From Lentzea waywayandensis (GTDB lineage: Bacteria; Actinomycetota; Actinomycetes; Mycobacteriales; Pseudonocardiaceae), in assembly GCF_900115955.1 (NCBI RefSeq), contig NZ_FOYL01000001.1:682001-746000 (forward strand): a stretch of DNA of 64,000 nt. The letters are read 5' to 3'. The notes under the pieces were generated by a model. That model ran no database searches, was not told the origin of the DNA, and was given only the letters and a program-made list of their open reading frames with translations. Position 1 is the stretch's first letter. The number at the start of each line of letters is the position of its first letter. This document shows, in pieces, positions 28,319 to 37,767 of the stretch. A program made the position numbers and the translations under genes.

Positions 28319-28585
28319 ATGACCGCTCTCACACGCGAAGATCAACTGACCTGGTGGCTGCTGACCAGCGTGTTCGGCCTGCTCGCCGCTATCAACGTCG
28401 CACTGGCCGTCACGGAGAGAACGACCTGGCCCTACGCGCTCGCGGCGTTACTTCTCGCCGCGAGCGCGTGGAGTGCCAGACAGGCGCTCAGGCCTTCCCC
28501 GTCGTCTGATGCGTCAGGTTCGACGGCGAGCCGAACCGGAACGCGCGCACCCGATAGGTCGCGGTTTTCTCGTCTGGAAGTGTGA
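28319..28585 (+). CDS. Small two-helix membrane protein (tentative)
   Basis: An 88-residue reading frame beginning 10 bases after the helical protein. Residues 10-30 (WWLLTSVFGLLAAINVALAV) and 37-55 (YALAALLLAASAWSARQA) look like two membrane helices; the rest is low-complexity. The last ~98 bases overlap the convergent lipoprotein gene, and no good ribosome-binding site is visible, so its tail or existence is uncertain. Confidence 0.45.
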   Translation: MTALTREDQLTWWLLTSVFGLLAAINVALAVTERTTWPYALAALLLAASAWSARQALRPSPSSDASGSTASRTGTRAPDRSRFSRLEV

Positions 28586-29162
28586 TCACCCCGTACGAGG
28601 TGGTGTCCGGGTCGAGCTGCACGGCGACGCGGTAGTCCGCCGCGCCCGCGGGCTTGACCTCGATCAGATACCCGTCCTCGTCGGACGCGTGGTCCTCCCA
28701 GGTGAACAGGATCCCGTTGGCGTGCTTCACCTCCGCCTTCAGGCTCGTCGCCGCCGCCTCGGGTGAGGTCACCGGCTTCGCGCCCCCGCCGCGCCTGACC
28801 GGCGCGGTCCAGTCCGGCCCCTCGATCTCCGGCACGTCCTCACCAGGAGGCAGCGCGACGTCCACAGTGGCCGAGGCGGGCCCGGTGAACGGCCGGACCC
28901 GGTAGTAGAACTGTGTTTCCGGGATCAGGTCCGGATGCCGGTAGGTGTCCTTCGCCGGTGCGGCGAACTCCAGGATCGTGTACTCGCCGTCGGCCGCGTT
29001 CGCGTACTCGACGACCTGCCCGGCCGACCCCGCCTCCGGACGCCAGTGCAGCGTCACGTCGATCGGCGAGGTCAGCTCGGACGTCAGCACGGGGTCCTGC
29101 TGTTCCTGGCCACAGGCAGCCAAGAACAGCAGGAGCACCAAAGCCAGGCACCTTCTAGTCAA
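28488..29162 (-). CDS. FN3-like lipoprotein
   Basis: A 224-residue lipoprotein whose signal has the lipobox LAAC. Two FN3-like segments follow: IDVTLHWRPEAGSAGQVVEY...YYRVRPF and LFTWEDHASDEDGYLIEVKP...YRVRAFRFG. The start is uncertain: TTG at 29162 gives a basic n-region (MTRRC), and GTG at 29138 would shorten it. It lies 9 bases after the secreted jelly-roll-like protein, so the two are probably co-transcribed. No enzymatic motif; likely a binding or surface protein. Confidence 0.78.
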   Translation of the reverse strand: MTRRCLALVLLLFLAACGQEQQDPVLTSELTSPIDVTLHWRPEAGSAGQVVEYANAADGEYTILEFAAPAKDTYRHPDLIPETQFYYRVRPFTGPASATVDVALPPGEDVPEIEGPDWTAPVRRGGGAKPVTSPEAAATSLKAEVKHANGILFTWEDHASDEDGYLIEVKPAGAADYRVAVQLDPDTTSYGVITLPDEKTATYRVRAFRFGSPSNLTHQTTGKA

Positions 29163-29171
29163 GAAGACGGC

Positions 29172-29774
29172 TCACTTGCGCCAGAACCGGATGTTGCTCC
29201 AGACGACCGTGGCAGGTCCTTGGCCGCTGGCAGTCCGGTACGCGCCGAACTTGTCGTAGAAACTCGAACCCGAGCTCGCGTAGGTGTGCGCACGCGAGCC
29301 GTTGATGTACGTGCGGTGTTCCGTGGCCGTGTTGTGCACGGTGTTCACGCGCACGGTCGTACCCACGGTCGCGCCGGTGGCGATGGTCGCGCCCCCGTGC
29401 ACGGCGTAAAGCCGGCCGCCGCGTTCCACGGCGAGCATCCAGAACGGTCCCGCGGTGGGACCGTCCCGGAACGTCTGCTTGAGACTGATGCGGGTGCCGC
29501 CGAGACTCGTGATCCGGAAGCTCCCCTCGAACTGGCGCGTGCCGCCGGTGTAAGTGGCGTAACGCCGCTCGGCACGCTGGTCACCGCTCGCGGTCGAGCA
29601 GGTGAGCTGGAACGTGAGGTTGTCGACGTTGCCGCAGCCGCGTTCCTGAACGGTGAACGACGGCGAGTAGCTGGTCCACGGACCCGTCTCGACCTGTGCC
29701 TGCGCCGGTGAGACCGACACGAGCAGACCGGCTGCCAGCGCGATCCCCGCAACGATGCGGAGTCGTTTGGACAT
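29172..29774 (-). CDS. Secreted concanavalin-like (polysaccharide lyase 7-like) protein
   Basis: A 200-residue secreted protein with a clean signal peptide ending AQA. The body is beta-rich with repeated Trp/Tyr-containing strands and ends in YDKFGAYRTASGQGPATVVW, which resembles the YFKAGVYNQ-type motif of alginate-lyase-like jelly rolls (family from memory). Catalytic residues cannot be assigned with confidence. It would act on or bind an extracellular glycan. A small hairpin (29793-29810) lies just upstream. Confidence 0.65.
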   Translation of the reverse strand: MSKRLRIVAGIALAAGLLVSVSPAQAQVETGPWTSYSPSFTVQERGCGNVDNLTFQLTCSTASGDQRAERRYATYTGGTRQFEGSFRITSLGGTRISLKQTFRDGPTAGPFWMLAVERGGRLYAVHGGATIATGATVGTTVRVNTVHNTATEHRTYINGSRAHTYASSGSSFYDKFGAYRTASGQGPATVVWSNIRFWRK

Positions 29775-29792
29775 ACCGATACCTCCTCAAAG

Positions 29793-29810
29793 CGTGCTGA
29801 GGACAGCACG
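29793..29810. promoter_or_regulatory. Hairpin upstream of secreted protein gene
   Basis: CGTGCT-GAGGAC-AGCACG followed by TTTTCT on the + strand. It lies 20-36 bases before the start of the minus-strand secreted protein. No + strand gene ends nearby, so it is more likely a 5' leader hairpin or operator than a terminator. Confidence 0.35.
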
Positions 29811-29854
29811 TTTTCTCAGGGGGCGGTATCGGGAGCGTAGCCGATAATGATCGG

Positions 29855-30742
29855 ATGTTCGACCTCCATCGTCTGCGACTGCTGCGGGAGCTTTCCCAGC
29901 GGGGAACGCTCGCCGCCGTCGCGCAGGCGCTGAACTACAGCCCGTCGTCGGTGTCGCAGCAGCTCTCCCTGCTGGAGTCCGAGGTCGGCGTACCTCTGCT
30001 GGAGCCCGTCGGCCGACGCGTGAAGCTCACGCCGCAGGCCGAGATCCTGGTGCGGCACACCGAAGAGGTGCTGGCGCGGCTGGACCAGGCCGAGTCGGAG
30101 GTGGCCGCGTCGCTGCACGAGATCACCGGCACGCTGCGGGTCGCGACGTTCCAGACCGCGGCCCTGGCGCTGATCCCGGCAACGTTGGCACGCATGAGAG
30201 ACGAGCATCCGTCACTTCGCATCGAGTTCCAGGTCCTCGACCCGGCGGAAGCGCTTTCCGCGTTGAACGCCAGGGACTTCGACCTCGTCTTCGTGGAGGA
30301 GTGGCCGGACCAGCCGGAGGCCAGGTTCACCGGCCTCGAGTACCGGGAGCTGTGCCGTGACCCGATCCGGCTGGCCGTCCCGCGTGGACTGCCGGTCGCC
30401 GAGATCGGCTCCTACCCGTGGATCATGGAGACCGAGGGCTTCCCGCAGCGGATCTTCAACGTGAACTGGTGCCGCCACAACGGCTTCGAGCCGGACGTCC
30501 GCTTCTCCTCCACCGACGTGCTGGTGAAGCTGCGGTTCGTGGAACGGGGTCTCGCGGTCGCGTTGCTGCCGGACCTCATCTGGTACGACCGCGAGGTGGC
30601 CGTCGACCTGCACGAGCTGCCGGTGCCGATGTCCCGGCTGCTGTTCACTGCGGCACGGGCAGGACGAGGTCAGCATCCCGCTGTGCGGGCGTTTCGGGAG
30701 GCGCTGGCGCTTTCCGTAGCGCCGCTCCAACCCCTGCCGTGA
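29855..30742 (+). CDS. LysR-family transcriptional regulator
   Basis: A 295-residue LysR-type regulator. The N-terminal winged helix-turn-helix is typical (RLLRELSQRGTLAAVAQALN, SPSSVSQQLSLLESEVG). The effector domain begins at TGTLRVATFQTAALALIP and ends in ERGLAVALLPDLI and a C-terminal helix. Its 3' end overlaps the convergent EamA transporter by about 98 bases, so antisense interference between the two is possible. Effector and target unknown. Confidence 0.92.
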   Translation: MFDLHRLRLLRELSQRGTLAAVAQALNYSPSSVSQQLSLLESEVGVPLLEPVGRRVKLTPQAEILVRHTEEVLARLDQAESEVAASLHEITGTLRVATFQTAALALIPATLARMRDEHPSLRIEFQVLDPAEALSALNARDFDLVFVEEWPDQPEARFTGLEYRELCRDPIRLAVPRGLPVAEIGSYPWIMETEGFPQRIFNVNWCRHNGFEPDVRFSSTDVLVKLRFVERGLAVALLPDLIWYDREVAVDLHELPVPMSRLLFTAARAGRGQHPAVRAFREALALSVAPLQPLP

Positions 30743-31508
30743 TCACCAGCGCGATGCCGCACAACGAGATCACGCTCAGGTGCTGGCCGAGCAGCAACGC
30801 CCCCGCCAGCGCGGCCGCGGCGGGTTCGAGCGCGAGCACCACGCCGAACGTGCTGGCCTGCAACGTCTTGAGCGCCCTGATCTCCAGGGTGTACGGGATC
30901 GCGGACGCGAGCAGCGCCACCAGCGTGCCGAGCAGCAGGATCCTGGGCTCGAACAACGCGGCCCCGGCCGTCGACAGCCCGTACGGCAACGTGAGCGCCG
31001 CCGCGATCAGGCTCGCGCCCGCGAGACCGCCGGTGCCGAGCCCGGCCGTCGCGAGCTTGCGTCCGGCGAGGACGTAGCAGGCCCAGAACGCGGCCGCGAA
31101 CAGCGCGAGCACCACGCCGATGAGGTCGAGCTTCGCGCCGGTGTACTCGTGCACACCCAGGACGACGACACCGGCGAGCGCCAGCCCGACCCACACGAAG
31201 TCCCTGGGCCGGCGGCTCAGCGCCGCCGCGAGCCCCAGCGGCCCGAGGAACTCGATCGTCACCGCGACGCCGAGCGGGATCCGGTCGATCGCGAGGTAGA
31301 ACGTGCCGTTCATGCCGGCCATGGTCATCCCGAGCACGAGCGTCTCCTGGCGGAACTTCGGTCGCACGACCACGGCCAGCATCAGCGCCGCGATGCCGAG
31401 CCGCAGGGCGGTGGCGCCGGGCGCGCCGATCTGGCCGAAGAGCTGGTTCGCGAACGCCGCGCCGAACTGGAGTGAGACGACCGAGCCGAGGACGAGGAAG
31501 ACCGACAT
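30645..31508 (-). CDS. EamA/DMT-family transporter (RhtA-like)
   Basis: A 287-residue protein with about ten membrane helices in two EamA repeats (for example SVVSLQFGAAFANQLFGQIG at the start, and AFWACYVLAGRKL in the second). It resembles RhtA-type threonine/homoserine or metabolite exporters (VTIEFLGPLGLA, LEPAAAALAGALLLGQ). The ATG at 31508 is used. It converges with the LysR gene and is divergent from the pseudouridine synthase gene, with a dyad in between. Confidence 0.9.
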   Translation of the reverse strand: MSVFLVLGSVVSLQFGAAFANQLFGQIGAPGATALRLGIAALMLAVVVRPKFRQETLVLGMTMAGMNGTFYLAIDRIPLGVAVTIEFLGPLGLAAALSRRPRDFVWVGLALAGVVVLGVHEYTGAKLDLIGVVLALFAAAFWACYVLAGRKLATAGLGTGGLAGASLIAAALTLPYGLSTAGAALFEPRILLLGTLVALLASAIPYTLEIRALKTLQASTFGVVLALEPAAAALAGALLLGQHLSVISLCGIALVITAGVGAALRKAPAPPETPAQRDADLVLPVPQ

Positions 31509-31565
31509 GCGTTCAGTCTTGTTTCCGCAGTCCCTTCGGTACAGCGAATGTTTGCGAGCGATATC

Positions 31566-31582
31566 GTTCGGTTTTTCCGAAC
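31566..31582. promoter_or_regulatory. Dyad in transporter/pseudouridine synthase promoter
   Basis: GTTCGG-TTTTT-CCGAAC is a perfect 6-bp inverted repeat in a short AT-rich divergent intergenic region (31509-31601). It could be an operator for either gene or simply a hairpin. No regulator can be assigned. Confidence 0.35.
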
Positions 31583-31601
31583 ATTTAGACTGGCCGGTGC
31601 G

Positions 31602-32510
31602 ATGAGACGCAAACCCTCCTCCCCTCTCCCCCAGCGCAACGGCCTGGACGCGGCGCGGTTGAAGCTGCCCTCCGAAGGCCCTTGGCCGTCCCTGCGCGAG
31701 CACCTCGTGGAACGCCTGCCGCGGGTGGCGGCCGAGCGCATCGACGAGATGCTGGCCGAGGAACGGATCTGGAGCGTCTCCGGGCCGTTGGGCGTCGACG
31801 CGCCGTTCGTGCCCGACTCCTACATCTGGTTCCACCGCGACCTGCCCGTCGAGGTGCCGGTGCCGTTCGAGGTCGGCGTGGTCTACCAGGACGACGACAT
31901 CGTGGTGGCCGACAAGCCGCACTTCCTGGCGACGATCCCGCGCGGCGCGCACATCATGCAGACCGCGCTGGTGAAGCTCCGCGACTCGCTGGGCCTGCCG
32001 GATCTCTCGCCCGCACACCGGCTGGACCGCGTCACGGCCGGGCTCGTGCTGTTCGTGGTGCGCCGCGAGCTGCGCGGCAAGTACCAGACGATGTTCCGCG
32101 ATCGGTTGGTGCGCAAGGAGTACGAGGCGATCGCCCCGTACGACCCCGCACTGGAGCTACCCCGCGTGGTGCGTTCGCGGATCATCAAGGAACGCGGCAT
32201 CATCACCGCGTTCGAGGAGGACGGCGTGCCGAACGCCGAGACCCACGTGTCCCTTGTGGAGCATCGCGGTCCACTCGGCCGCTACCACCTCAAGCCGGTG
32301 ACCGGCCGCACCCACCAGCTCCGGCTGCACATGTCCGGGCTCGGCGTGCCGATCGTGAACGACGACTTCTACCCCGTGCTGCGGGAGCGTCCGCTCGACG
32401 ACTTCTCGTCGCCCCTCCAGCTGCTCGCCCACACGTTGTCCTTCGTGGACCCCGTGTCGGGCGTCGACCGGTCGTTCACCTCGGGGCTGACGCTGTCCGC
32501 CTGGTCATGA
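31602..32510 (+). CDS. RluA-family RNA pseudouridine synthase
   Basis: A 302-residue RluA-type enzyme that isomerises uridine to pseudouridine in rRNA or tRNA. The catalytic Asp lies in AHRLDRVTAGLVLFV. KPHFLATIPRG, GRTHQLRLHMSGLG and the YHLKPVTGRTHQ segment are family motifs. The N-terminal ~80 residues precede the catalytic fold and have no evident S4 motif. The ATG at 31602 is chosen; a GTG/ATG further upstream would extend into the AT-rich promoter. Confidence 0.92.
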   Translation: MRRKPSSPLPQRNGLDAARLKLPSEGPWPSLREHLVERLPRVAAERIDEMLAEERIWSVSGPLGVDAPFVPDSYIWFHRDLPVEVPVPFEVGVVYQDDDIVVADKPHFLATIPRGAHIMQTALVKLRDSLGLPDLSPAHRLDRVTAGLVLFVVRRELRGKYQTMFRDRLVRKEYEAIAPYDPALELPRVVRSRIIKERGIITAFEEDGVPNAETHVSLVEHRGPLGRYHLKPVTGRTHQLRLHMSGLGVPIVNDDFYPVLRERPLDDFSSPLQLLAHTLSFVDPVSGVDRSFTSGLTLSAWS

Positions 32511-33398
32511 GACGTGCGTGCGGAGGGTCCCGATCGGCTGCGGCTCCCAGATCCGGCCCATCCGCTCGAGCAACCGCGCGGCGAGCGCGCTCATCTCCGG
32601 ATGGGTCTCGGTGAACGTCGCCACGACCCGCGCCCGGAACATCAGCCGGCCGCGCGCCGTCGTGCTGTACCAGAACCAGTCCTCGTCGACGGCCCTGGCG
32701 AGGTGGTCGGTGCCGTCCCGCTCGGAGCGCTGCACCAGCGCGTCGCCGTTCACGAACCACCGCACGCACGCGTCTTCGAGCCCCGCGGTGAACCCGCGTT
32801 CCTCGAAGTAGGCCTGCTCGGCGGCCTCCCGCAGCTCCCGGGGCGTCTCGGTGACGGTCGCGCAGGTCGGAAACCCGATGCGGAGGTAGACGACCTCGGT
32901 CAGCCCGTCGCCCAGTGCCGCTCCTTCGAGGTCGACGAACCTCGCGCCCTGCGGTGAGTACATGTCGTTGCCGGGGCACGGGTCGCCGTGCACCAGGTCG
33001 AACTTCCCGGTGTCCTCGAGCACCAGCTCTTTCTCGGCGCCCCCGATCTCGACCTCCAGCGCCCGCACGAACCGCAGGAACGGGCCGGGGTCCGGGACCG
33101 CCTGGCGTGGCAACAGCCCGGCGTGCTCCGGCCCGGTGGCCATGTGCAGGCGGGCGAGGCCGCGGGCGTAGTCGATCACCCAGTCCTCCCCGAACCGGTC
33201 GGAGCGCAGCCGTTCGAGCACCACGGTCCGCTTCTCGTGGTCGACGTCGAGGACGCGCGGCACCACACCGGTGTGCTCGGCGAGCCTGAGCGCGGTGACC
33301 TCACGCTCGAACGCCACCTGGTCGCCGACCACCTGCTTGACGACCCGGTCCCCGTCCGCCCAGACGCGGGACCGCTCACCGCTCTCGAGTCGCTGCAC
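32505..33398 (-). CDS. Phosphotransferase (aminoglycoside phosphotransferase-like)
   Basis: A 297-residue APH/choline-kinase-like protein. It has Lys in DGDRVVKQVVGDQ, the Brenner motif LVHGDPCPGND and the metal-binding VDLEGAALGDG. The start is GTG 33398, because codons further upstream are AT-rich and poorly coding. It would phosphorylate a small hydroxylated substrate; antibiotic inactivation cannot be claimed. It overlaps the 3' end of the convergent pseudouridine synthase by six bases. Confidence 0.85.
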   Translation of the reverse strand: MQRLESGERSRVWADGDRVVKQVVGDQVAFEREVTALRLAEHTGVVPRVLDVDHEKRTVVLERLRSDRFGEDWVIDYARGLARLHMATGPEHAGLLPRQAVPDPGPFLRFVRALEVEIGGAEKELVLEDTGKFDLVHGDPCPGNDMYSPQGARFVDLEGAALGDGLTEVVYLRIGFPTCATVTETPRELREAAEQAYFEERGFTAGLEDACVRWFVNGDALVQRSERDGTDHLARAVDEDWFWYSTTARGRLMFRARVVATFTETHPEMSALAARLLERMGRIWEPQPIGTLRTHVS

Positions 33399-33498
33399 GG
33401 AAACGACTATTCCACACCCATAAAGAATATGCCACGAAACAATCTTCCATTCGGCGCAATGCTGTAACGAGTTCCGATATCCCGCCGAATTCACCGTC

Positions 33499-34572
33499 GT
33501 GCAGAACCATGGGGCGGAAGCGAACCTGGGGCGATTGCCTTCACTGACCGGGATGAGATTCATCGCGGCGTTCATCGTGTTCGGATTCCACATCAACGCG
33601 GCAGGGCTGTGGCCGTATCTGGACGTGCCCTTCCGTCAGGGCGCGACCGGAGTCAGTTTCTTCTTCATCCTGTCCGGATTCGTGCTCACCTGGTCCGCCA
33701 GGCCGAGCACCGGGCCGACGACCGTCTGGCGGCGCCGAGCGGCGAAGATCTTCCCCAACCACGTCGCGACCTGGCTCGTCGTGCTGGTCGCGGCCGCCGC
33801 GGCGACTCCCGCGACGGCACTGGCGAACCTGTCGCTGATCCAGGCGTGGTTTCCGAGCGAGAGCGTCTACTTCAGCCTGAACACTCCCGCGTGGTCATTG
33901 TCGTGCGAATTGGCGTTCTATCTGGCGTTCCCGCTATTGATCAAGTGGCAGATGCGCAAGCCGTGGCTGATCGCAAGTGCGACGGCAATCGCAATTTTGA
34001 CAGTTCCCGTGATTGCACTGTCAATGCCAGGCGCCATCGAATACTGGTTCGTTTTCGTCTTCCCGCCTGTGCGCGCGCTGGAGTTCGTGCTCGGCATGGC
34101 CATGGCACGGGTCGTGCAGCAGGGGAAGTGGATCGGCCTCGGGCTGTGGCCGGCGAGCGCGTTGTTCGTGGCCGCGTACATCGGGTCGTGGTACCTGCCG
34201 GCGTCGTTCCCGTACGTCGCGGGCACGGTCGTCCCGCTCGCGCTGCTGATCCCGGCCGCGGCGGTCGCCGACCTCACCGGCAAGTGGTCGCCGTGGCGTT
34301 CGAAGCCGATGGTGTGGCTGGGGACCGTGTCGTTCGCGTTCTACATGGTCCACCAGATCGTCATCCGGGTCGGCGAGAAGTTCCTCGACCTGCACCGCTC
34401 TCCGCTGCTCGCGGCGTTCGGGCTGCTCGCGGTGTCGATGCTCGGGGCGTGGCTGCTGTACCGGCTGGTCGAGGTGCCCGCGGAACGGTTCATCAAGGGG
34501 GCACCTCGACCAGCACTGGTCACGCCAGCGTCAGCGCGTACAGCTCCACCCGCGGATCGTCGGGCAGCGTGA
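33499..34572 (+). CDS. Acyltransferase family 3 membrane protein
   Basis: A 357-residue integral membrane acyltransferase with about ten helices. It starts at GTG 33499 and has the family motifs LPSLTGMRFIAAFIVFGFHI (catalytic His), ATGVSFFFILSGFVLTWSAR, and SFAFYMVHQIVIR near the C-terminus. Family members acylate sugars, polyketides or cell-wall glycans. The disordered tail overlaps the convergent GH92 gene by 53 bases. The 100-base upstream region (33399-33498) is AT-rich for this genome and probably contains the promoter. Confidence 0.92.
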   Translation: MQNHGAEANLGRLPSLTGMRFIAAFIVFGFHINAAGLWPYLDVPFRQGATGVSFFFILSGFVLTWSARPSTGPTTVWRRRAAKIFPNHVATWLVVLVAAAAATPATALANLSLIQAWFPSESVYFSLNTPAWSLSCELAFYLAFPLLIKWQMRKPWLIASATAIAILTVPVIALSMPGAIEYWFVFVFPPVRALEFVLGMAMARVVQQGKWIGLGLWPASALFVAAYIGSWYLPASFPYVAGTVVPLALLIPAAAVADLTGKWSPWRSKPMVWLGTVSFAFYMVHQIVIRVGEKFLDLHRSPLLAAFGLLAVSMLGAWLLYRLVEVPAERFIKGAPRPALVTPASARTAPPADRRAA

Positions 34573-37500
34573 CCGAACGGACCGTCTTCGCGGCGTCCAG
34601 CCTCAGCGACTGACCGAACAACCGGACCGGCGGCCCGTCGACGCCCTGCCCCGCCTTGATGCGGTGCGGCATCTCCAGCACGGTCGGGCCGCCGCCCGCC
34701 CAGTCCGGCACCGAGGCGGCGACCTCGGCCGAGGTGCCGTCGGTGTACCAGACGGTGAAGGCGGCCGACACCGGTCCGTTGTGCGACGAGCCCACGACGT
34801 GCAGCCACGAGAACTGGCCGGTGGGCAGCAGGAGCCCCTGCCCGTGTGCCTCCACGAAGTTCGGCGCCGTGCCGGTGGGGTCAGGCGCCTGGTAGGTGAT
34901 GCCGCCCCACGTGACGGGCCCGGCCGGGGGCAGCAGGGCCGCGTCGTAGCTCCAGCCGCCGCCGTCGAAGTTGCCGGACGCGGAGTCGGCGACCGTCGCC
35001 GTGCCGTCGTGGTTGAGCTCCGGCGTCACGTCCACCGAACACGTCGAGAACGCGCACAGCGCGGCCGGTTTGACCTCGACCACCGCCTTCAGCGCCACGG
35101 ACTCGACCTGCACCGAGACCTCGTAGGAGCCCGGAGCCACCCCGGCCGGCACCGTCAGCGTCAACGGCACAGTCCTCTGCGTCGGCAGGTGCCGCGACAC
35201 GATCACGAACGGCTTGGCGCCGCTCACCTTCCAGCCCGCGGGCACGGTGGCGACCGGCCGCACGGTCGTGGCCCCCGGCGACTGGGCCAGCACGTCGAGC
35301 TGCACCGTCAGCGACTGCGCGGAGTCCGAGGTCGGCAGCACGATCTCGGAGTTCCGCAACGACGCGGACAACGCACGACGCGAGTCCTCGTTGCCGTCGT
35401 TCAACGAAGGCGGCTCGTCGCCCCGCGCGGTTCCCCACGACGAGGGCTTCGACGACACCTGGTGGGCGAGCTTTCCGCCGCGTTGCAACGAAGACCAGGA
35501 GAGCCAGGTCTTGCGGACGTCACGGCCACCGAACGACACGCTCTTCACATACCGGTTGGTGTCCGAGACCCCTGGCGCCGTCACGGTCAGCGTCCCGCCC
35601 TGCGAGCCGTACTGTCCGATTCGGACGGTCGCGGACTCGAACTGCGGCGAGGACAACGCGAGGAAGTCCGCGCCGTTGAACGTCGGGTAGATGCCCAGCG
35701 ACGAGAAGACGTACCAGGCCGACATCGTGCCCAGGTCGTCGTTGCCCGTCATGCCGTCCGGGCCGGTCGTGAACAACGTCATCGCCGCCCGCACGACCGT
35801 CGCGGTCTTCGACGGCGTGCCCGACCACAGGTACATGTAGGGCGCGAGCAGGTCCGGTTCGTTGTTCGGGTTGTAGGTGGGCTTGCCGTAGTAGTCGTAC
35901 GGTTCGGTGATCCAGTCGTGCCGTGCGGTGCCGGCCGGGTCGGCGAGCAGCTTCTCGTAGGCGAAGAACGAGTCGAGCCGCTTCTCGGTTTCGCGCCGGC
36001 CGCCCATCAACGACACCAGTCCGGCCGGATCCTGCGGCACGAGCCACTGGTACTGGTAGGCGCCGCCCTCGTGGAACTGGTGCGAGGCGTCGACCGGGTT
36101 GTACGGCGTCAGCCAGGTGCCCGCGGCGGTGCGCGGCCGGAACTGACCGATCGACGAGTCCCAGAGGTTGCGGTACCACTGGCCTCGATCGGCGAACAGG
36201 CGCGCGTCGGCCTTCTTGCCCAACCCCTTGGCCATCAACGCGAGTGACGCGTCGGCGGCCGAGTACTCCAGGGTCGCGGACGCCGGATGCACGCAGTCGT
36301 TGTCGCCGCCCTTGTGCGCGCAGTCCTTGCCCAGCTCCAGGCCGGACGGGAGGTACCCGCGATCGGCGTAGTAGGTGACGCCGGACCGCCCGTTGTACGG
36401 CGAGTCTGCGGGAGGCAACGACGTGGCGTTGGCGCGCAACAGCTTGTAGGTCTCCTCCTCGTAGCCCTTCAGCAGTCCCTTCGACCAGGCCTCGACGAGG
36501 AACGGCGTCACCGGGTCGCCGGTCATGATGTTGGTCTCGGACGACGCCAAGGCCCAGCGCGGCAACCAGCCGCCGTCCCGTCCACTGGCCACAACGGACA
36601 GTGCGACGTCACGGGCGACCTTCGGTTCCAGGATCTGCAACAGCTGGTTCTGTGGTCTGTACGTGTCCCACAACGAGAAGTTCTGGTACGGCGTGTAGCC
36701 CGACGCCGTCCGCACCTTGCCGTCGAAGCCCATGTACCTGCCGTCGACGTCACCGGCGAGGTTCGGGTGCAGCACCGAGTGGTAGAGCGCGGTGTAGAAC
36801 GCGACCTGCCGGTCCCGCGTCCCACCGGAGATCCGCACGGCGTCCAGCTGCTTCTTCCACACGTCCTTGGCCGCCGTGACGGCGCCGTCGAAGTCGTGGG
36901 AAGGAGCCTCCGCCGCGAGGTTCTTCCGCGCGCCCTCGATGCCGGTGTAGGACAGGCCGAGCTTCAGCACCACGTCCCGGTCGGCGGTGGCGTCGAACGT
37001 GACCCAGGCGCCGTTCCCACCGGTCCCGGCCGCGTCCCGGGCGCCTGCCGTGGGAACGCTCCCCCGCCACGCGCCGAAGGACGCGAACGGGCGGTCGAAC
37101 GAGGCCGTGAAGTACACGGTGTGCTCGTCCTTGCCCGCGCAGAACCGGCCGTTGCGCACCCGGCCCTCGATCGTCCGGTCACCGACGACGTGGATCTCCG
37201 AGTCCAGCACCGTCTGGTTGGACCGTCCGGTGTTGAACAGGACGTTCGCCGCGCCGGAGGACGGGAACGTGTAGCGCTGCCAACCGGTCCGTTGCGTGGC
37301 CGTGAGCTCGGCGTTCACGCCGTACCGAGGCAGCCCGACGCGGTAGTACCCGGGCTGCGCGGCTTCGTCCGAATGACTGAAATCGGACTTGTAACCGTTG
37401 ATGTCAACGTTGTCAACGGACCCGACTGTCGGCATGACCGGCAGCTCGCCCATGACGCCGCAGCCCACGCCCGACAGGTGTGTCTGCGAGAACCCGTAGA

Positions 37501-37714
37501 TGGAGGTCGCCTTGTAGTCGTACCCGCCCTGACCTCCCGTATCAGGGCTGACCTGCACCATCCCGAACGGCACCGAGGCGCCGGGGAAGGTGTTGCCGAA
37601 GTTCTGCGTGCCCACGAAGGGGTTCACCAACGACGAAGGATCCTCGTCCGCCTGTGCCGCTTGAGCAGGGACTGTTAACCCCAGTAACAGCCCGACTACA
37701 ACCAGTGTCCGCAT
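34520..37714 (-). CDS. Secreted GH92 alpha-mannosidase
   Basis: A 1064-residue secreted enzyme. A signal peptide (…PAQAAQA) is followed by the GH92 N-terminal beta domain (VNPFVGTQNFGNTFPGASVP) and the catalytic domain with the GMTGNDDLGTMSAWYVFSSL motif carrying the acidic residues. After residue ~750 there are extra domains: a NEW3-like segment (VAPGSYEVSVQVESVALKAV) and a C-terminal beta-sandwich (WLHVVGSSHNGPVSAAFTVW). GH92 enzymes are calcium-dependent exo-alpha-mannosidases. It is divergent from a BNR-repeat protein, which suggests co-use on a glycan. Confidence 0.95.
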   Translation of the reverse strand: MRTLVVVGLLLGLTVPAQAAQADEDPSSLVNPFVGTQNFGNTFPGASVPFGMVQVSPDTGGQGGYDYKATSIYGFSQTHLSGVGCGVMGELPVMPTVGSVDNVDINGYKSDFSHSDEAAQPGYYRVGLPRYGVNAELTATQRTGWQRYTFPSSGAANVLFNTGRSNQTVLDSEIHVVGDRTIEGRVRNGRFCAGKDEHTVYFTASFDRPFASFGAWRGSVPTAGARDAAGTGGNGAWVTFDATADRDVVLKLGLSYTGIEGARKNLAAEAPSHDFDGAVTAAKDVWKKQLDAVRISGGTRDRQVAFYTALYHSVLHPNLAGDVDGRYMGFDGKVRTASGYTPYQNFSLWDTYRPQNQLLQILEPKVARDVALSVVASGRDGGWLPRWALASSETNIMTGDPVTPFLVEAWSKGLLKGYEEETYKLLRANATSLPPADSPYNGRSGVTYYADRGYLPSGLELGKDCAHKGGDNDCVHPASATLEYSAADASLALMAKGLGKKADARLFADRGQWYRNLWDSSIGQFRPRTAAGTWLTPYNPVDASHQFHEGGAYQYQWLVPQDPAGLVSLMGGRRETEKRLDSFFAYEKLLADPAGTARHDWITEPYDYYGKPTYNPNNEPDLLAPYMYLWSGTPSKTATVVRAAMTLFTTGPDGMTGNDDLGTMSAWYVFSSLGIYPTFNGADFLALSSPQFESATVRIGQYGSQGGTLTVTAPGVSDTNRYVKSVSFGGRDVRKTWLSWSSLQRGGKLAHQVSSKPSSWGTARGDEPPSLNDGNEDSRRALSASLRNSEIVLPTSDSAQSLTVQLDVLAQSPGATTVRPVATVPAGWKVSGAKPFVIVSRHLPTQRTVPLTLTVPAGVAPGSYEVSVQVESVALKAVVEVKPAALCAFSTCSVDVTPELNHDGTATVADSASGNFDGGGWSYDAALLPPAGPVTWGGITYQAPDPTGTAPNFVEAHGQGLLLPTGQFSWLHVVGSSHNGPVSAAFTVWYTDGTSAEVAASVPDWAGGGPTVLEMPHRIKAGQGVDGPPVRLFGQSLRLDAAKTVRSVTLPDDPRVELYALTLA

Positions 37715-37767
37715 GGGAGGCAGTATTGTCCGATCGTCGCCGCCCCGACACCCATCGGAGGTCGGCG

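Noticed and set aside
32505..33398. Antibiotic resistance phosphotransferase
   Set aside because: It has the generic APH fold motif only. Nothing in sequence or context ties it to a drug.
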